Below, piece by piece: positions 1 to 9,709 of a DNA stretch of 23,666 nucleotides. This DNA comes from Haplosporangium gracile (lineage: Eukaryota > Mortierellomycota > Mortierellomycetes > Mortierellales > Mortierellaceae), in contig JAAAUF010000658.1 in assembly GCA_015499985.1 (NCBI GenBank), forward strand, positions 1 through 23,666. The letters run 5' to 3'. The notes under the pieces are model-generated. The model saw only the letters and a list, made by a program, of their open reading frames with translations. It ran no database searches and was not told the origin of the DNA. Each line of letters opens with the position of its first letter. The first letter of the stretch is position 1. The position numbers and the translations under genes are program-made.

Positions 1-194
1 CCCCCTCTCCTTCCCTTCCTTCCTTCACTCGCCATCATCTATCTTTCGACTCTTCTCTTCTTTTTTAATCTCTTGTTACGACATTCTTTTTCATCCTTTT
101 TATCCGTTACCGAATTTCCACCACATTTTTTTTTCACAGCCTTCCTTCTACCCTCTACTCTCATTACCACCTTGACCATCAAATAGCCACGGTC
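1..194 (+). promoter_or_regulatory. Pyrimidine-rich 5' leader of the Ca2+-ATPase gene
   Basis: This C/T-rich stretch directly upstream of the ATPase start contains no ATG, so a scanning ribosome would meet the ATG at 195 first. The core promoter is probably left of the window, because no TATA-like element is visible here. The same kind of leader precedes the genes starting at 5166, 7863 (minus strand) and 15325. Confidence 0.6.
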
Positions 195-3100
195 ATGTCT
201 CGCGACACGGCACACGAGCCTCTTCTGGCCCAACACCACAACCAACAGCATTCTCCCTCAAACAATATCTTCACAATCACCGTCGATGATCTGGCCCCAC
301 TGACAGACCCCACCAACCCCAAGTTGCCTCGCGATTTGGGAGGGATTGAGCAGATCTGTAAGGCCCTCAAGGTCGACCCCAAGTTGGGTCTCAACTCTGA
401 CGAGGCCTTTGGAGCCTCGTCGTCGCACGGGGAGTCGGATCAGCCAAAGTTTGTTGCCAGGTCTGAAGCCTTTGGTCGTAATGTAAGCTAAGCAATTCAT
501 CACCGCTAGTTTGATTTTATTTTTTTTTGGACGTTGGAATATTATGGACGACAGCAAAAAAAATTTACGAGGTAGACGCATGATGTCAGCGATGGTAGAC
601 AATCAACAACAGCAAATAAGCAACGATAACAGACAGCAGGCATCAAAAGGAGAGACGTCTGAATGTCCGGTGGTTCAGACGGTTCATGCTGAGTGGATAG
701 TGGTTCATTTGCAATTGTTCCAAATATTACAGTGAGGGTGCCGCTTCCTTTTTGGGCCGGACGTGTCTCTCTGTCACTTGCACTGCCTTGCCTATTGTCC
801 ACTTGGACCTGCATTTAATTGACATTATCATCCATGTGGAAATTTGAAGTTGGTTCTCCAGACTACACTAGTGCACTCCACATGTGTTTGTTAACTCGAC
901 TGATCCACTTTTTTTTTTTTTTTTTTTTTTTTAAATTCATAATACATCAGGTGCTGTCAACTGTCGAGAGTGCCTCCTTCTGGTCGTTGGTCAAGCAGGC
1001 CTATGACGATCGTACATTGAGTAAGTCCACATTAAAGACAAAAGGCAAAAAAAGGCGATCGGGGCAAACCAAAACGAGGCTCATCTATCCGCGGGGATTA
1101 TCGCGGTGATACATTTTTTTCCTGCTAAGCTAACGCGATAACCCCCCTCCCCCCGGTCTTTCTATGTGTTTTTAGTCTTGCTCAGTATTGCAGCGTTTGT
1201 GTCCTTGGGCGTGAGTATTTACGAAGACTACGGCCCCCACCACGATCCTGATGAGCCTCGCGTGGGCTGGGTCGAAGGTGTGGCCATCCTGGCCGCAGTT
1301 GCGGCCGTGGTCTTTACGAACGCCATTAACGACTACCAAAAGGAACGCCAATTCCGCAAGCTGAATGCCAAGAAAGACGATCGCTGTGTCAAGCTGTTGC
1401 GTGACGGACGCGAGCAGGAGATCAATGTTAAGGAGGTTCAAGTCGGAGATGTCTTGTTGATGGAACCCGGCGATCTGTTGGCTGTCGATGGTGTCATCCT
1501 CAAGAGCTACAACATTACCTGCGACGAGAGTTCTGCCACCGGAGAGTCGGATGCGATGAAGAAGGACGCTCACGAGCGCTGCTATGTCATTTCGGGATCC
1601 AAGGTCTTGGACGGTTCTGGATCCATGCTCGTCACCGCTGTCGGTGCCAACTCGTTCTTTGGGAAGACCATGATGGCCATGCGTGAGGACACTCCCGACG
1701 AGACCCCTCTGCAGATCAAGCTCGACTACCTCGCTGAGGCGATTGCCAAGCTCGGTATAGCTGCTGCTGTTGCTATGCTGCTCACCCTGATCGTTAAGTA
1801 CTTTATCCAGCAGGCCCTTTCCGATGAAGACATGCCTTCTGGAGCAGAAATATTCTCGGACATGGTCAAGATTGTCATTCAGGCGATCACCATCGTCGTC
1901 GTTGCCGTCCCCGAGGGTCTGCCCATGGCTGTCACTCTTGCACTCGCTTATGCCACAACCCAGATGTTGAAGGACAATAATTTGGTCCGCGTCCTTTCCG
2001 CTTGTGAGACCATGGGTAACGCCACGACAGTGTGCTCGGACAAGACTGGAACACTGACTCAGAACAAGATGACGGTCGTCGAGGGCACGCTCTCGCTCAA
2101 GTCATTTAGCTTCGTGGATGGCGCCAAGACTTGGCGCACAGAGGTCAAGGATTCTGTTGCTGAGATTGTGATTGAAGGCATTGCGCTCAACTCGTCTGCG
2201 TTCGAGGACAAGGACGAGAAGGGCAACCTTGCCTTTGTTGGATCCAAGACCGAGTCGGCTCTTTTGGGTTTCATCAAGAGTATGGGGGCTTCTTACAGCA
2301 CTCTGCGCGCAGATGTCAAGCTCGCCAAGGTCTATCCCTTCAGCTCGGCCAAGAAGACCATGTCCTGTGTTGTCGAGTCCCCTCAGGGCACGGAGCCTTA
2401 TCGTCTTTATGTCAAGGGAGCTTCGGAGATTGTTATCCGTTCGTGCGCCCACTACGCCGACTCTGAGGGTGCAGTCAAGGCCCTCGATGACGCAGCTCGT
2501 GCCAAGTTTGACCATATCATCAGTTCCTATGCCGACAAGGCTCTTCGCACCATTGCCCTCAGTTACCGCGATATCTCTGCTTCCGAGTTCAAAAAGTTCA
2601 ACGACGAGGATGCTCCCGACGAGAAGCTGGTCTGCCTGGGTGTCGTCGGTATTCAGGATCCCTTGAGACCCGGTGTGGTTGAGAGCGTCCGCGACTTTGT
2701 CAAGGCTGGAGTGACCGTGCGTATGATTACTGGAGACAACTTGCAGACTGCCCGTGCAATTGCCAAGAATGCTGGCATCTTGTTGAAGGGAGGATTGGCC
2801 ATGACCGGACCTGAATTCAGAGCTCTTTCCAAGGCCGACCAGACCGAGGCCGTCAAGCGTCTTCAGGTCCTTGCTCGTTCCAGCCCCACTGACAAGACCA
2901 TCGTTGTTCGCCGTCTTCAGGAGCTCGGAGAAATTGTCGCCGTGACCGGCGATGGCACCAACGATGGACCTGCACTCAAGATGGCCGATGTCGGATTCTC
3001 GATGGGTATCACTGGAACAGAGGTTGCTAAGGAGGCGTCGGCGATTGTGCTCATGGACGACAACTTTTCCAGTATTCTCAAATCCTTGATGTGGGGGCGT

Positions 3101-4033
3101 GCTGTCAACGACTCTGTCCGCAAGTTCTTGCAGTTCCAACTCACTGTCAACATTACTGCCGTCGTGCTGTCGTTTATCTCTGCTGTTGCCTCGGACGACA
3201 ACCAGTCTGTCCTCTCTGCCGTTCAGCTGCTCTGGGTCAACTTGATAATGGATACCCTTGCCGCCCTTGCCCTGGCCACGGAACCTCCAAGCCCCGATGT
3301 CCTCAACCGCTACCCCACCTCCAAGGCTGCCCCTCTCATCAACTTCAACATGTGGAAGATGATCCTCGGCCAGGCTATCTTCCAGATTGCCATCAACCTG
3401 GCGTTGCTCAAGTACGGTTCCCAGCTGTTCCACCTCCCTTTGAACCGCGACGGCAAGCTGGATCCCGAGAACCTCCTTGTCCTCCGCACCATGATCTTCA
3501 ACGTCTTTGTCTTCCTCCAAGTCTTTAACGAACTCAATTGCCGCCGCATCGATGACACCATTAACGTGTTCAAGAACGTCCTCAACAACAAGATGTTTAT
3601 TATTGTCCAGTTCATCGTCCTGGCTGGTCAGATCCTTATTGTGCAATGGGGTGGTCAGGCTTTCAAGACTGTGCCCCTCACTGGTCAGCAGTGGCTGTTG
3701 ACTATCTTGATCGGGTCGCTCTCCCTCCCTGTGGGTCTGTTTCTGAGACTTTTGCCCGCTAAGGTTATTCCTGACGCCGTCATGCCTCAGGTTTCCGAGG
3801 AGCACCAACCCCTGGTCAGCGCCGCACGTATGCGCTGGGAGGGAGCGAGCAAGCAGGTGATCATGCAGGGCAAGTTCTTTGAGGCCATTCACAAGAAGAA
3901 GAATGCGCGCGCTCAGCAGCAGGGCGACGAAGCCACAGTACGATCGGGTCTGTCGGGAGAATTGACTAAGGACACTTTGTGGAAGAAGGCGTATGGCGCC
4001 GCAAAAACTCAGCTGGACAACAACAAAACCAGC

Positions 4034-4067
<34 letters not shown>

Positions 4068-4093
4068 GCTCTGGTAGCGGTAGTTCCCTGTAG
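195..4093 (+). CDS. P-type Ca2+-transporting ATPase, type IIB (PMC1/PMCA-like), three exons
   Basis: Exons 195-482, 951-1020 and 1176-4093 give 1091 aa; junctions read FGRN-VLST and DRTL-ILLS, restoring the family pattern before TM1. The protein should pump Ca2+ out of the cytosol, at the vacuolar or plasma membrane, using ATP. Visible landmarks: TM1-2 about 119-172, actuator-domain TGES 241-244, TM3 about 312-331, PEGLP in TM4 at 365-369, phosphorylation motif DKTGT with Asp408, nucleotide-binding KGAS 533-536, TGDN 638-641, TGDGTNDGP 710-718, and TM5-10 about 770-980 including the VNLIMDT segment of TM6. All catalytic motifs are intact and length fits the family. The tail (981-1091) has a basic stretch, about 1004-1035, that could be autoinhibitory or calmodulin-binding (inference), then an 11-Asn run. 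Codons are strongly C-ending, suggesting good expression. Type IIB is preferred over SERCA or Na+ (ENA) pumps from the TM4/TM6 sequences; membrane location is not determinable. Confidence 0.95.
483..950 (+). other. Intron 1 of the Ca2+-ATPase gene (468 nt)
   Basis: The donor is GTAAGC and the acceptor is ..CATCAG, both in phase 0. A 24-T homopolymer at 909-932 lies just before the acceptor and acts as an extreme polypyrimidine tract. The intron is three to five times longer than the other four introns in the window (90-155 nt). I see no convincing exon or small RNA inside it. Confidence 0.88.
909..932 (+). repeat. Poly-T tract, 24 T, in intron 1
   Basis: An uninterrupted run of 24 T ends 18 nt before the 3' splice site of intron 1. 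Its length is likely to vary between isolates and to be error-prone in sequencing. Confidence 0.95.
1021..1175 (+). other. Intron 2 of the Ca2+-ATPase gene (155 nt)
   Basis: The donor is the consensus GTAAGT, the acceptor is TTTTTAG, and a CTAAC branch-site match lies at 1130-1134. The intron splits an Ile codon (A|TC), giving DRTL-I-LLSIAA across the junction at the start of TM1. Confidence 0.92.
4034..4066 (+). repeat. (AAC)11 coding microsatellite
   Basis: Eleven perfect AAC triplets encode an uninterrupted Asn run just before the C-terminal Ser/Gly-rich end of the Ca2+-ATPase. Slippage would change only the length of the tail, not the frame. Confidence 0.97.
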
Positions 4094-5165
4094 AATAAAT
4101 AATAGCCATCGAACTTCTGTACAGAAGGGAAGAACGAATCGAAAGTAGGTTGCCCGATTGTGACAACATGTAAACAAACAAGGCACAAATAAACAACAAG
4201 GCGCTCAGCCCGGTGTTTAAACCTCGAAGGGAAAGTGGGAGCCATATCAGCAACTCCCGTTTTTTCACACACACACACACATACATGCAGACACAAGGTA
4301 CATGACGGTGTTCCTTTTTTCCCTTCCATTTCGGCCTCTTCGGTCGACAACAACACAGAGGTATGGTCGAAAGACAGTGAGGAAAGGAGCAATTGAGAAA
4401 AATGGAAGGCCGGGAAAGTTCTTTTTTTCGCAAAGGAAAGGGTAAATAGAAAAATGGGAAAATGGAGTTTGAGAGCCGCACTGCCACTCCCTCACTGCCC
4501 GCCTTCCATATACCTGTTCTTTCTTCCCAACCTTCTTTTTTTTCATGCCTCCCCTCCGCATCACTTTTTTGCTCAACACACCGCCCCCCTCACCGCCCCC
4601 CTCCACTGTTTTTCTCTTATTTCTCACTTTACTTCTCTTATGGCGTAAATGCTCGTCCTTGTCCAGGCCATCATTAGCAGACTAAAAAGGGCGAAAAGTT
4701 AAACAGCGGCCACTCAGCCTGGCTTACAATCAGCCACAATCGAATAAAACCCCCCAACGACAACGCCTCTTTTTGCTTTTTTCTTCTTCTCTTCCTTCAC
4801 TCAAACTCTTTTACACTTTTTCATTCCTCATTCCTTATTCTTCCATTCTTCATTTCATATCACATCCTCAATTACACTTTCTTTTCTTACATATAAGAAT
4901 ACCCTTCCCACCTCTCTTTCCACTTTCCTTCTTCACTCTCACTCTTATCTTTGTTAACCTTTTCACCCACCCTCTTTCTCCCATTTTTCAATTGCCCCTT
5001 CCCTTCCTTCCCTCTTTCGTCACTTTCAATTGCTCGTAATTTTGCACAGCACATATAACCCTTATTTTGTCATACAACACTCATCCTCCATACACACACA
5101 CTCTCTCTCACTTCCATACACATACACCACTTACAACAACGATTCAGACAGACACTCGACTCATT
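4094..5165 (+). promoter_or_regulatory. Intergenic: 3' end of the ATPase gene, then promoter and leader of the zinc-finger gene
   Basis: AATAAA occurs at 4094-4099, right after the stop codon, and again at 4188-4193; the second is the more plausible poly(A) signal. A short CA-repeat lies near 4266-4280. From about 4770 the sequence becomes strongly T/C-rich. TATA-like elements are CATATAAG at 4890-4897 and ACATATAA at 5051-5058, about 270 and 110 nt before the start codon. There is no ATG between about 4655 and 5165. I see no convincing gene here. Confidence 0.6.
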
Positions 5166-6905
5166 ATGACCAATACCACCTACAACGTCCGAAAACTGAC
5201 CTCAGAGTTTGCCAAAGACCAACAGCAACAACCACAACCACAACCCTCCTCCTCTTCTTCCCATCTTTCTTCACCATCCCTCTTTGTACAAGTACCACAA
5301 TACCGCCAGCACCACTACACACAACAAACAGGAACAGAAACAGCAGTAGCTACAGTAACAGAGACAATGTACGACGAACTCGTCTCATACGTTTCTTCAG
5401 TCGGCTTTGAGGTTCTCTCTCAAGAACCTGAACCATTTCATTTCGGAGCAGCAACAACAGCAACAACAGAATCGAGTGCTCTTTATTTCGACCAGCAAAC
5501 TCAGCCTCAGTCTCGACCGGTCGTCTCTCTCTCGATGTCGGCCTTTGCTGCTCCTGCTGCCACGGCTCTCACCCCCTTCTCGTCGTCGATGTCGATGACA
5601 TCTGCCTCTTGTGTTCCCCACCACCCTGTCGGACATTGGACGTACGCACCACAAACACAGACACAGACTCCTCCCTCTCAGGCACAGACGCAGGCACAAA
5701 ATATGATGACTCGTTTCTTCCCTATTTCTTCCTCGTTGACCTCGCCTGCGGTCCACCAGATCCACACCCCTCACCCCTCAATTGTCGCGCAGCAATACCG
5801 ACACAACCAACAACAGCAACATTACCACTTTTCCTCCTCCCCTCAGCAACATTACCATCACCACCACCAACAAGCAAATGACTGGCCAGCGCACGAAGAC
5901 CCTACTCTCTCTCCCCTCTCACAAGACTTGGGTCTGGGCGGCAGTCTGGCAGACCTCTCGGACTTCGACAACAACTCCCCCATCCTCAGCGGCTATGGAG
6001 CCCACGATTTCAACGAGCTCCTCTTAAAGGACGAATACATTATGGGTGACAACTTTGTCTTTGAGAGCGACAGCCACTTTGACTTTGTCTCCTCTCTCAC
6101 CTCTTCCACCATCATCCAGCAACAGCAACAACAGCAACAGCAGAGTGTTCCTGCGCCACAGTCCTCCACCCCCGCAACAGTCATGGTCATCACACCTCAC
6201 CTGCCTCCCTTCTCTCCCATTTCCCCTGCCGCTGCTGCGTTTGTTGCTGCCGCGACTCCTGTTACGCCCTCGATTCATTTCCATGTTTCTTCACCCACAT
6301 CATCCCCACTTTCACCCCCCTTGGTTCCTTATTCGCCCTCGCCTTCCTTCTTGATCCCCTCCAACTTGTTCCAGTACACCACCCAACAAGCCTCTTCTTC
6401 AAGCAATGGTGGCGCTGCTTCCAGCTCGACGCCCATTGTTGCCAAGTCCAGCGGCACTACCAAGTCGACCCTTAAGATCAAGTCCCGCAAGCGCACTCAG
6501 GCGACCCCATCCTCCACCCCCCTCTCCTCATCCTCCTCATCCTCTCCTTCCACCCCAGCACCAGCGGCAGTTATCTCCTCAATCCCTTACTTCGACAGCA
6601 ACAACGAAAAACGCTTCCGCTGCGCCTGGGATGGCTGCAATCAAGACTTTGAACGACACCACAACTGTAAAGCCCACTACTCAACCCACACAGGCGAAAG
6701 GCACTTCAAATGTGACCACACCGGTTGTCAATCCAAGAGTTTCCGTCAGAAGGGAGATCTGACGAGACATATGAGGATCCATACGAACGAGCGACCCTAT
6801 GCTTGTGGGGGTGCTGGGCTTGGATGTGAGATGGCATATGGGCGGTGTGACCAGAAGGCAAAGCATGAGAAGAAGTGCCCTTGCTTCCTGGCTCGTGGCC
6901 TCTAG
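5166..6905 (+). CDS. C2H2 zinc-finger transcription factor with long low-complexity N-terminal region
   Basis: Single exon, 579 aa. The open frame extends upstream to a TTG at 5067, but the first in-frame ATG is 5166, with A at -3. Residues 1-480 are rich in Gln, Ser, Pro and Thr, with several short Gln runs and an acidic patch around 250-300 (LGLGGSLADLSDFDNNS) that could be an activation domain. Finger 1 is C486-x4-C491-x12-H504-x3-H508. A TGERHFK linker leads to finger 2, C516-x4-C521-x13-H535-x3-H539. A third, atypical unit C547-x6-C554-x12-H567-x3-C571 sits at the extreme C-terminus. It is presumably a nuclear DNA-binding regulator; the target is unknown. A basic stretch KIKSRKRTQ before the fingers may be a nuclear localisation signal. 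TVMVIT at 338-343 resembles a calcineurin docking site. Two canonical fingers plus one odd finger loosely recalls Crz1, but orthology cannot be claimed. Confidence 0.9.
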   Translation: MTNTTYNVRKLTSEFAKDQQQQPQPQPSSSSSHLSSPSLFVQVPQYRQHHYTQQTGTETAVATVTETMYDELVSYVSSVGFEVLSQEPEPFHFGAATTATTESSALYFDQQTQPQSRPVVSLSMSAFAAPAATALTPFSSSMSMTSASCVPHHPVGHWTYAPQTQTQTPPSQAQTQAQNMMTRFFPISSSLTSPAVHQIHTPHPSIVAQQYRHNQQQQHYHFSSSPQQHYHHHHQQANDWPAHEDPTLSPLSQDLGLGGSLADLSDFDNNSPILSGYGAHDFNELLLKDEYIMGDNFVFESDSHFDFVSSLTSSTIIQQQQQQQQQSVPAPQSSTPATVMVITPHLPPFSPISPAAAAFVAAATPVTPSIHFHVSSPTSSPLSPPLVPYSPSPSFLIPSNLFQYTTQQASSSSNGGAASSSTPIVAKSSGTTKSTLKIKSRKRTQATPSSTPLSSSSSSSPSTPAPAAVISSIPYFDSNNEKRFRCAWDGCNQDFERHHNCKAHYSTHTGERHFKCDHTGCQSKSFRQKGDLTRHMRIHTNERPYACGGAGLGCEMAYGRCDQKAKHEKKCPCFLARGL

Positions 6906-7085
6906 ATGAGTTTTTCTTTTTTTTCTTTATCGTTTTGTAGTTTTAGCGAGTAGTAGATTTAGACGCTTCATTTCTACCCTTGTACTTTTAGCCATTTTAT
7001 ACATTACCAACACCTAATAATGAAAGACGTTCTTTTTCTACTACACTTTTCTTTGCATACTGTAACGGTGCCTGCTCTCTGTCTC

Positions 7086-7121
<36 letters not shown>

Positions 7122-7635
7122 TCCCTTGACGACGAGCAACATTGATGGAAGAGTGAATGCCTACTTCTGCAATACCTTTTGTTTGTTTGTTGTTGTCTCT
7201 CTTTTCTCAGCCCTTACCATGCACACCATGGGAAACGAGCAGAGAGTCGAGCAAGGAAAAAAAAGTTATAATACATACACCAAGGGCCAGAATTTGTTGG
7301 AGCTAGCAAGTCAATTGCAATTTATTAGGATAATCATCCCGGGGTTGTTTTTGGGCTGTTTTAAAACTACAAGGGGTTTAGGGAAAAGACTAGAGGATTC
7401 TCACTCTCGGAGCGCTAGATCAAGGTCTTTCTTGGAAGGGGGGGGAGGAGGGGAGATTTGGTAGGAAGTCAAAGTTCCTTTGTTTTTGTTTGGATATGGT
7501 ACAGGTAGGGAAGAGGAGGGAGGAGTTAAGAGAGAAGAAGACAAATGCTGTCCAAAGTTCTCGGAAATATATCGTGTGTTGTTGGTTGCGCGCTTATGCT
7601 TTATGTTCGAGGTCCGCCTCTTGAAGCATCACGAC
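6906..7635. other. Intergenic between two convergent genes
   Basis: This is the shared 3' flank of the plus-strand zinc-finger gene and the minus-strand 75-aa gene. It holds a T-rich 3' UTR, an AATAAT-containing stretch near 7015 that may serve as a poly(A) signal, and a TC dinucleotide repeat at 7091-7118. Open frames here are short, lack codon bias and look like chance. Confidence 0.6.
7091..7118 (+). repeat. (TC)14 microsatellite
   Basis: A perfect TC dinucleotide repeat of 28 nt downstream of the zinc-finger gene, flanked by imperfect TC-rich sequence on the left. Confidence 0.95.
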
Positions 7636-7863
7636 TTAGGCCTTGACGGACTTGACGGCCTGGGAGAGGGACTCACGGACGGCAGGAGAAGCATAGGCAG
7701 CCTTGTTGACGGGGGTCAAGGACTGGACGAGCTGCTGAAGGACGATAGGGTGGTGCTCAGGGTGGAAGGCGGACTTGACGGTGGCGGTGGTGGGAATGGT
7801 GATGGAGGTGAAGGAGCGGGCGGGAGTCTGAGCCTGGCGGAAAGCGTTCATGATCGACGACAT
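7636..7863 (-). CDS. Small basic protein of unknown function (75 aa), very strong codon bias
   Basis: Single exon from ATG at 7863 to TAA at 7636-7638, with the favourable context AACATG. I do not recognise the family. It is real by codon use: almost every codon is C-ending or otherwise optimal (GTC, CTC, TCC, ACC, GCC, AAG, CAG, CAC), as in abundant fungal proteins and unlike chance frames nearby. The first 33 residues lack Asp and Glu, contain Arg9 and Arg16 plus many Ser and Thr, and include ARSFTS, the pattern of a mitochondrial presequence; that location is an inference. Residues 34-75 could form two short helices, with Pro51 between them. No transmembrane segment, Cys pair or signal peptide is visible. 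A TATA-like CGATAAATAGG lies about 170 nt upstream and the leader is pyrimidine-rich and ATG-free, supporting a complete, autonomous gene. It could be a mitochondrial small subunit or stress-related protein, but nothing proves that. Confidence 0.78.
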   Translation of the reverse strand: MSSIMNAFRQAQTPARSFTSITIPTTATVKSAFHPEHHPIVLQQLVQSLTPVNKAAYASPAVRESLSQAVKSVKA

Positions 7864-8041
7864 GTTGAAAGCTGTTTTTGTTTTGGTGTGTGAAGAAGGT
7901 GGGAGGGTTAAGTTGTTGAAGGAGGTAAGCTGGAGTGGAAAGAGTGCGAGAGCGGAGAGGGTATGAGTTGGTGGTTAGAGAAAAAGAAAAGAAAAGAAAA
8001 GAAAAAAAAAAAAGATGAGGAAAAAGAAGGCCTATTTATCG
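7864..8041 (-). promoter_or_regulatory. Promoter and leader of the 75-aa protein gene
   Basis: Read on the minus strand, CGATAAATAGG at 8041-8031 is a TATA-like element. It is followed by a T/C-rich tract with TTTTC repeats (7979-8012) and an ATG-free leader down to the start codon at 7863. The arrangement resembles a strong fungal promoter with a pyrimidine-rich initiation region. Confidence 0.55.
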
Positions 8042-8484
8042 TTGAGAAACGGAAGAGGAGGATGACGATGAATGGCGCTGGGATATTTGGGCTGGTGATG
8101 AAAACACACAAGACTAAAGGACAAAGGAGAAGGGAGATAACGGGATCTTTCTCTTGCTCAGGGGCCGGTCGGTCATCAGGGGAAACAATACAACATCAGA
8201 AAGTGATCAAAGATAACCAGAAAATGTCTCTCTGAGTTGAACGCCACGCTTCGGTGAAACCTTGTTTCGTTGCAGCCAATGGTCTGCTTTCCCTTCTGCT
8301 TTAGTGAATTTATTTCCTGCCCGGGTGACCTCCCTGTCCTCCATCCATCGTCATATGAAAGTGGATTGCTCTTTCCCTTTTCCCTTCATCGTGTGTGTTT
8401 TTGTGATCGAGATGCATGCGATGGGTATGGGATGTGGGGATGGACATGCTTATCTCTCGACGGAATATGTCTTACCTTCTTCGT

Positions 8485-8486
<2 letters not shown>

Positions 8487-8516
<30 letters not shown>
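8487..8516 (+). repeat. (GTT)10 microsatellite
   Basis: Ten perfect GTT triplets, followed by an imperfect continuation to about 8530. It lies outside any supported gene. Confidence 0.95.
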
Positions 8517-9653
8517 GGTGTTGTTGTTGATGTTTGAGTTGCTCTTTGAGAGTGTGGGGAAAGATAATGGAGAACGAGATCAAGGATGTGGCAGAGGATG
8601 GAAGAAAGGAAAGAACAAAAAATGATAAAAGAAGACAAACAAACCACCCTTTTATACCTCTTCTCTTCTTCTCTTCCTTTTCCTTCCTTTGTTTTTCTTT
8701 CAAGCGCATTCAATCAATGGTCGGTCGTATGGTCAGAAACAATCGGCGTCAGACTGAATGAGCGCCACGCTAGTCGCTTAGGACAATTTTTTTTCTTAGC
8801 TGCAAGCGGGATAGTAATGCATCGTCCTTTTTTTTTCTTTGTTTGGTTTCTGGTGCATTGCTGGAAGGTTATGATACCAATTACGCACTAAAGAGATGTT
8901 ACCTTCCTAACAAAATGCGGCTCTTCCCATGGGCAGAATACCTGAAAACCCAAACCATAAAGAAAAAAAATGAAGAACAAGAACAAGGACGAACACGAAG
9001 GTGAAAGTAAAGGCGAACTACTTATCATCACCCTTGCGAACCGTACTAATCCATGACAGCCTAGTAAATGGTCTGAATAAGTTGTATAAAAAAAATAAAT
9101 CTCTGAGGCATTTTTTTTTGTTTGTAGCAGGGGACTGCGTTGGTTCATCTTTTTTCATCCTCAACTTCTACACCAGTGCCAAAATGAGGAGGCTACATGT
9201 ATTGTACATATGGAGTTGAAGGTGGACAATGGGTGAGAAGAGAACACACACAGAGAGCACAAGAGGATCACTAGCAAGAATTGCCTATGAAGCATTTCCC
9301 ATCATTTTCCTATTTTTTAACCAACCTACAATAAAAGCTAGCATTGGCTGAGTACAAAAATACATTTAAGAGATAAGAATTTCTTTTTTGTGTCAGCTGC
9401 AGGGGCCGGGTCGCCATATGTTCGGGGGCTGCTGTTGATTGGTTAAGATAACGGAGAAGACGACGACCTTGGGCAATGAAATGAAGAGTGTGACCGAATC
9501 TCTCCGAACTCTTAGATAAAAACATAGTTGATTGCCAGTTTGAACAAACGATGTTCTCAGTACATGGCCTGTGATGAAGGATGAGCATTTCGAGCGTGTA
9601 CGTATTGGCTGTGCTTTCTTTGTCTTGGCTTCCTTTTTTGAGTGCCATCCTTG

Positions 9654-9677
9654 TCCATGTCCATGTCCATGTCCATA
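9654..9677 (+). repeat. TCCATG hexanucleotide tandem repeat, about four copies
   Basis: Three perfect TCCATG units are followed by a fourth, TCCATA. The repeat directly abuts the G-run at 9681. Confidence 0.93.
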
Positions 9678-9680
9678 GGA

Positions 9681-9709
9681 GGGGGGGGGGGGGGGGGTTT
9701 TTTCCCCCC
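9681..9709 (+). repeat. G17-T6-C6 homopolymer triplet tract
   Basis: Seventeen G are followed immediately by six T and six C. The C block can pair with part of the G block across a T loop, and the G-run could form a quadruplex. The exact G count may be a sequencing estimate. Confidence 0.9.

Noticed and set aside
578..665. Possible C/D snoRNA in intron 1 (ATGATGT and CTGA).
   Set aside because: The C box has a mismatch, no terminal stem forms, and there is no internal C'/D' pair.
2102..4186. A 694-codon open frame antisense to the Ca2+-ATPase.
   Set aside because: It begins with GTG, not ATG, and mirrors the ATPase exon, whose biased codons rarely create antisense stops. Its composition is low-complexity (for example a Val run opposite the AAC repeat) and no domain is recognisable.
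5067..5165. N-terminal extension of the zinc-finger frame.
   Set aside because: The extension starts at TTG and its His/Thr-rich sequence is translated CA-rich leader; the first in-frame ATG is 5166.
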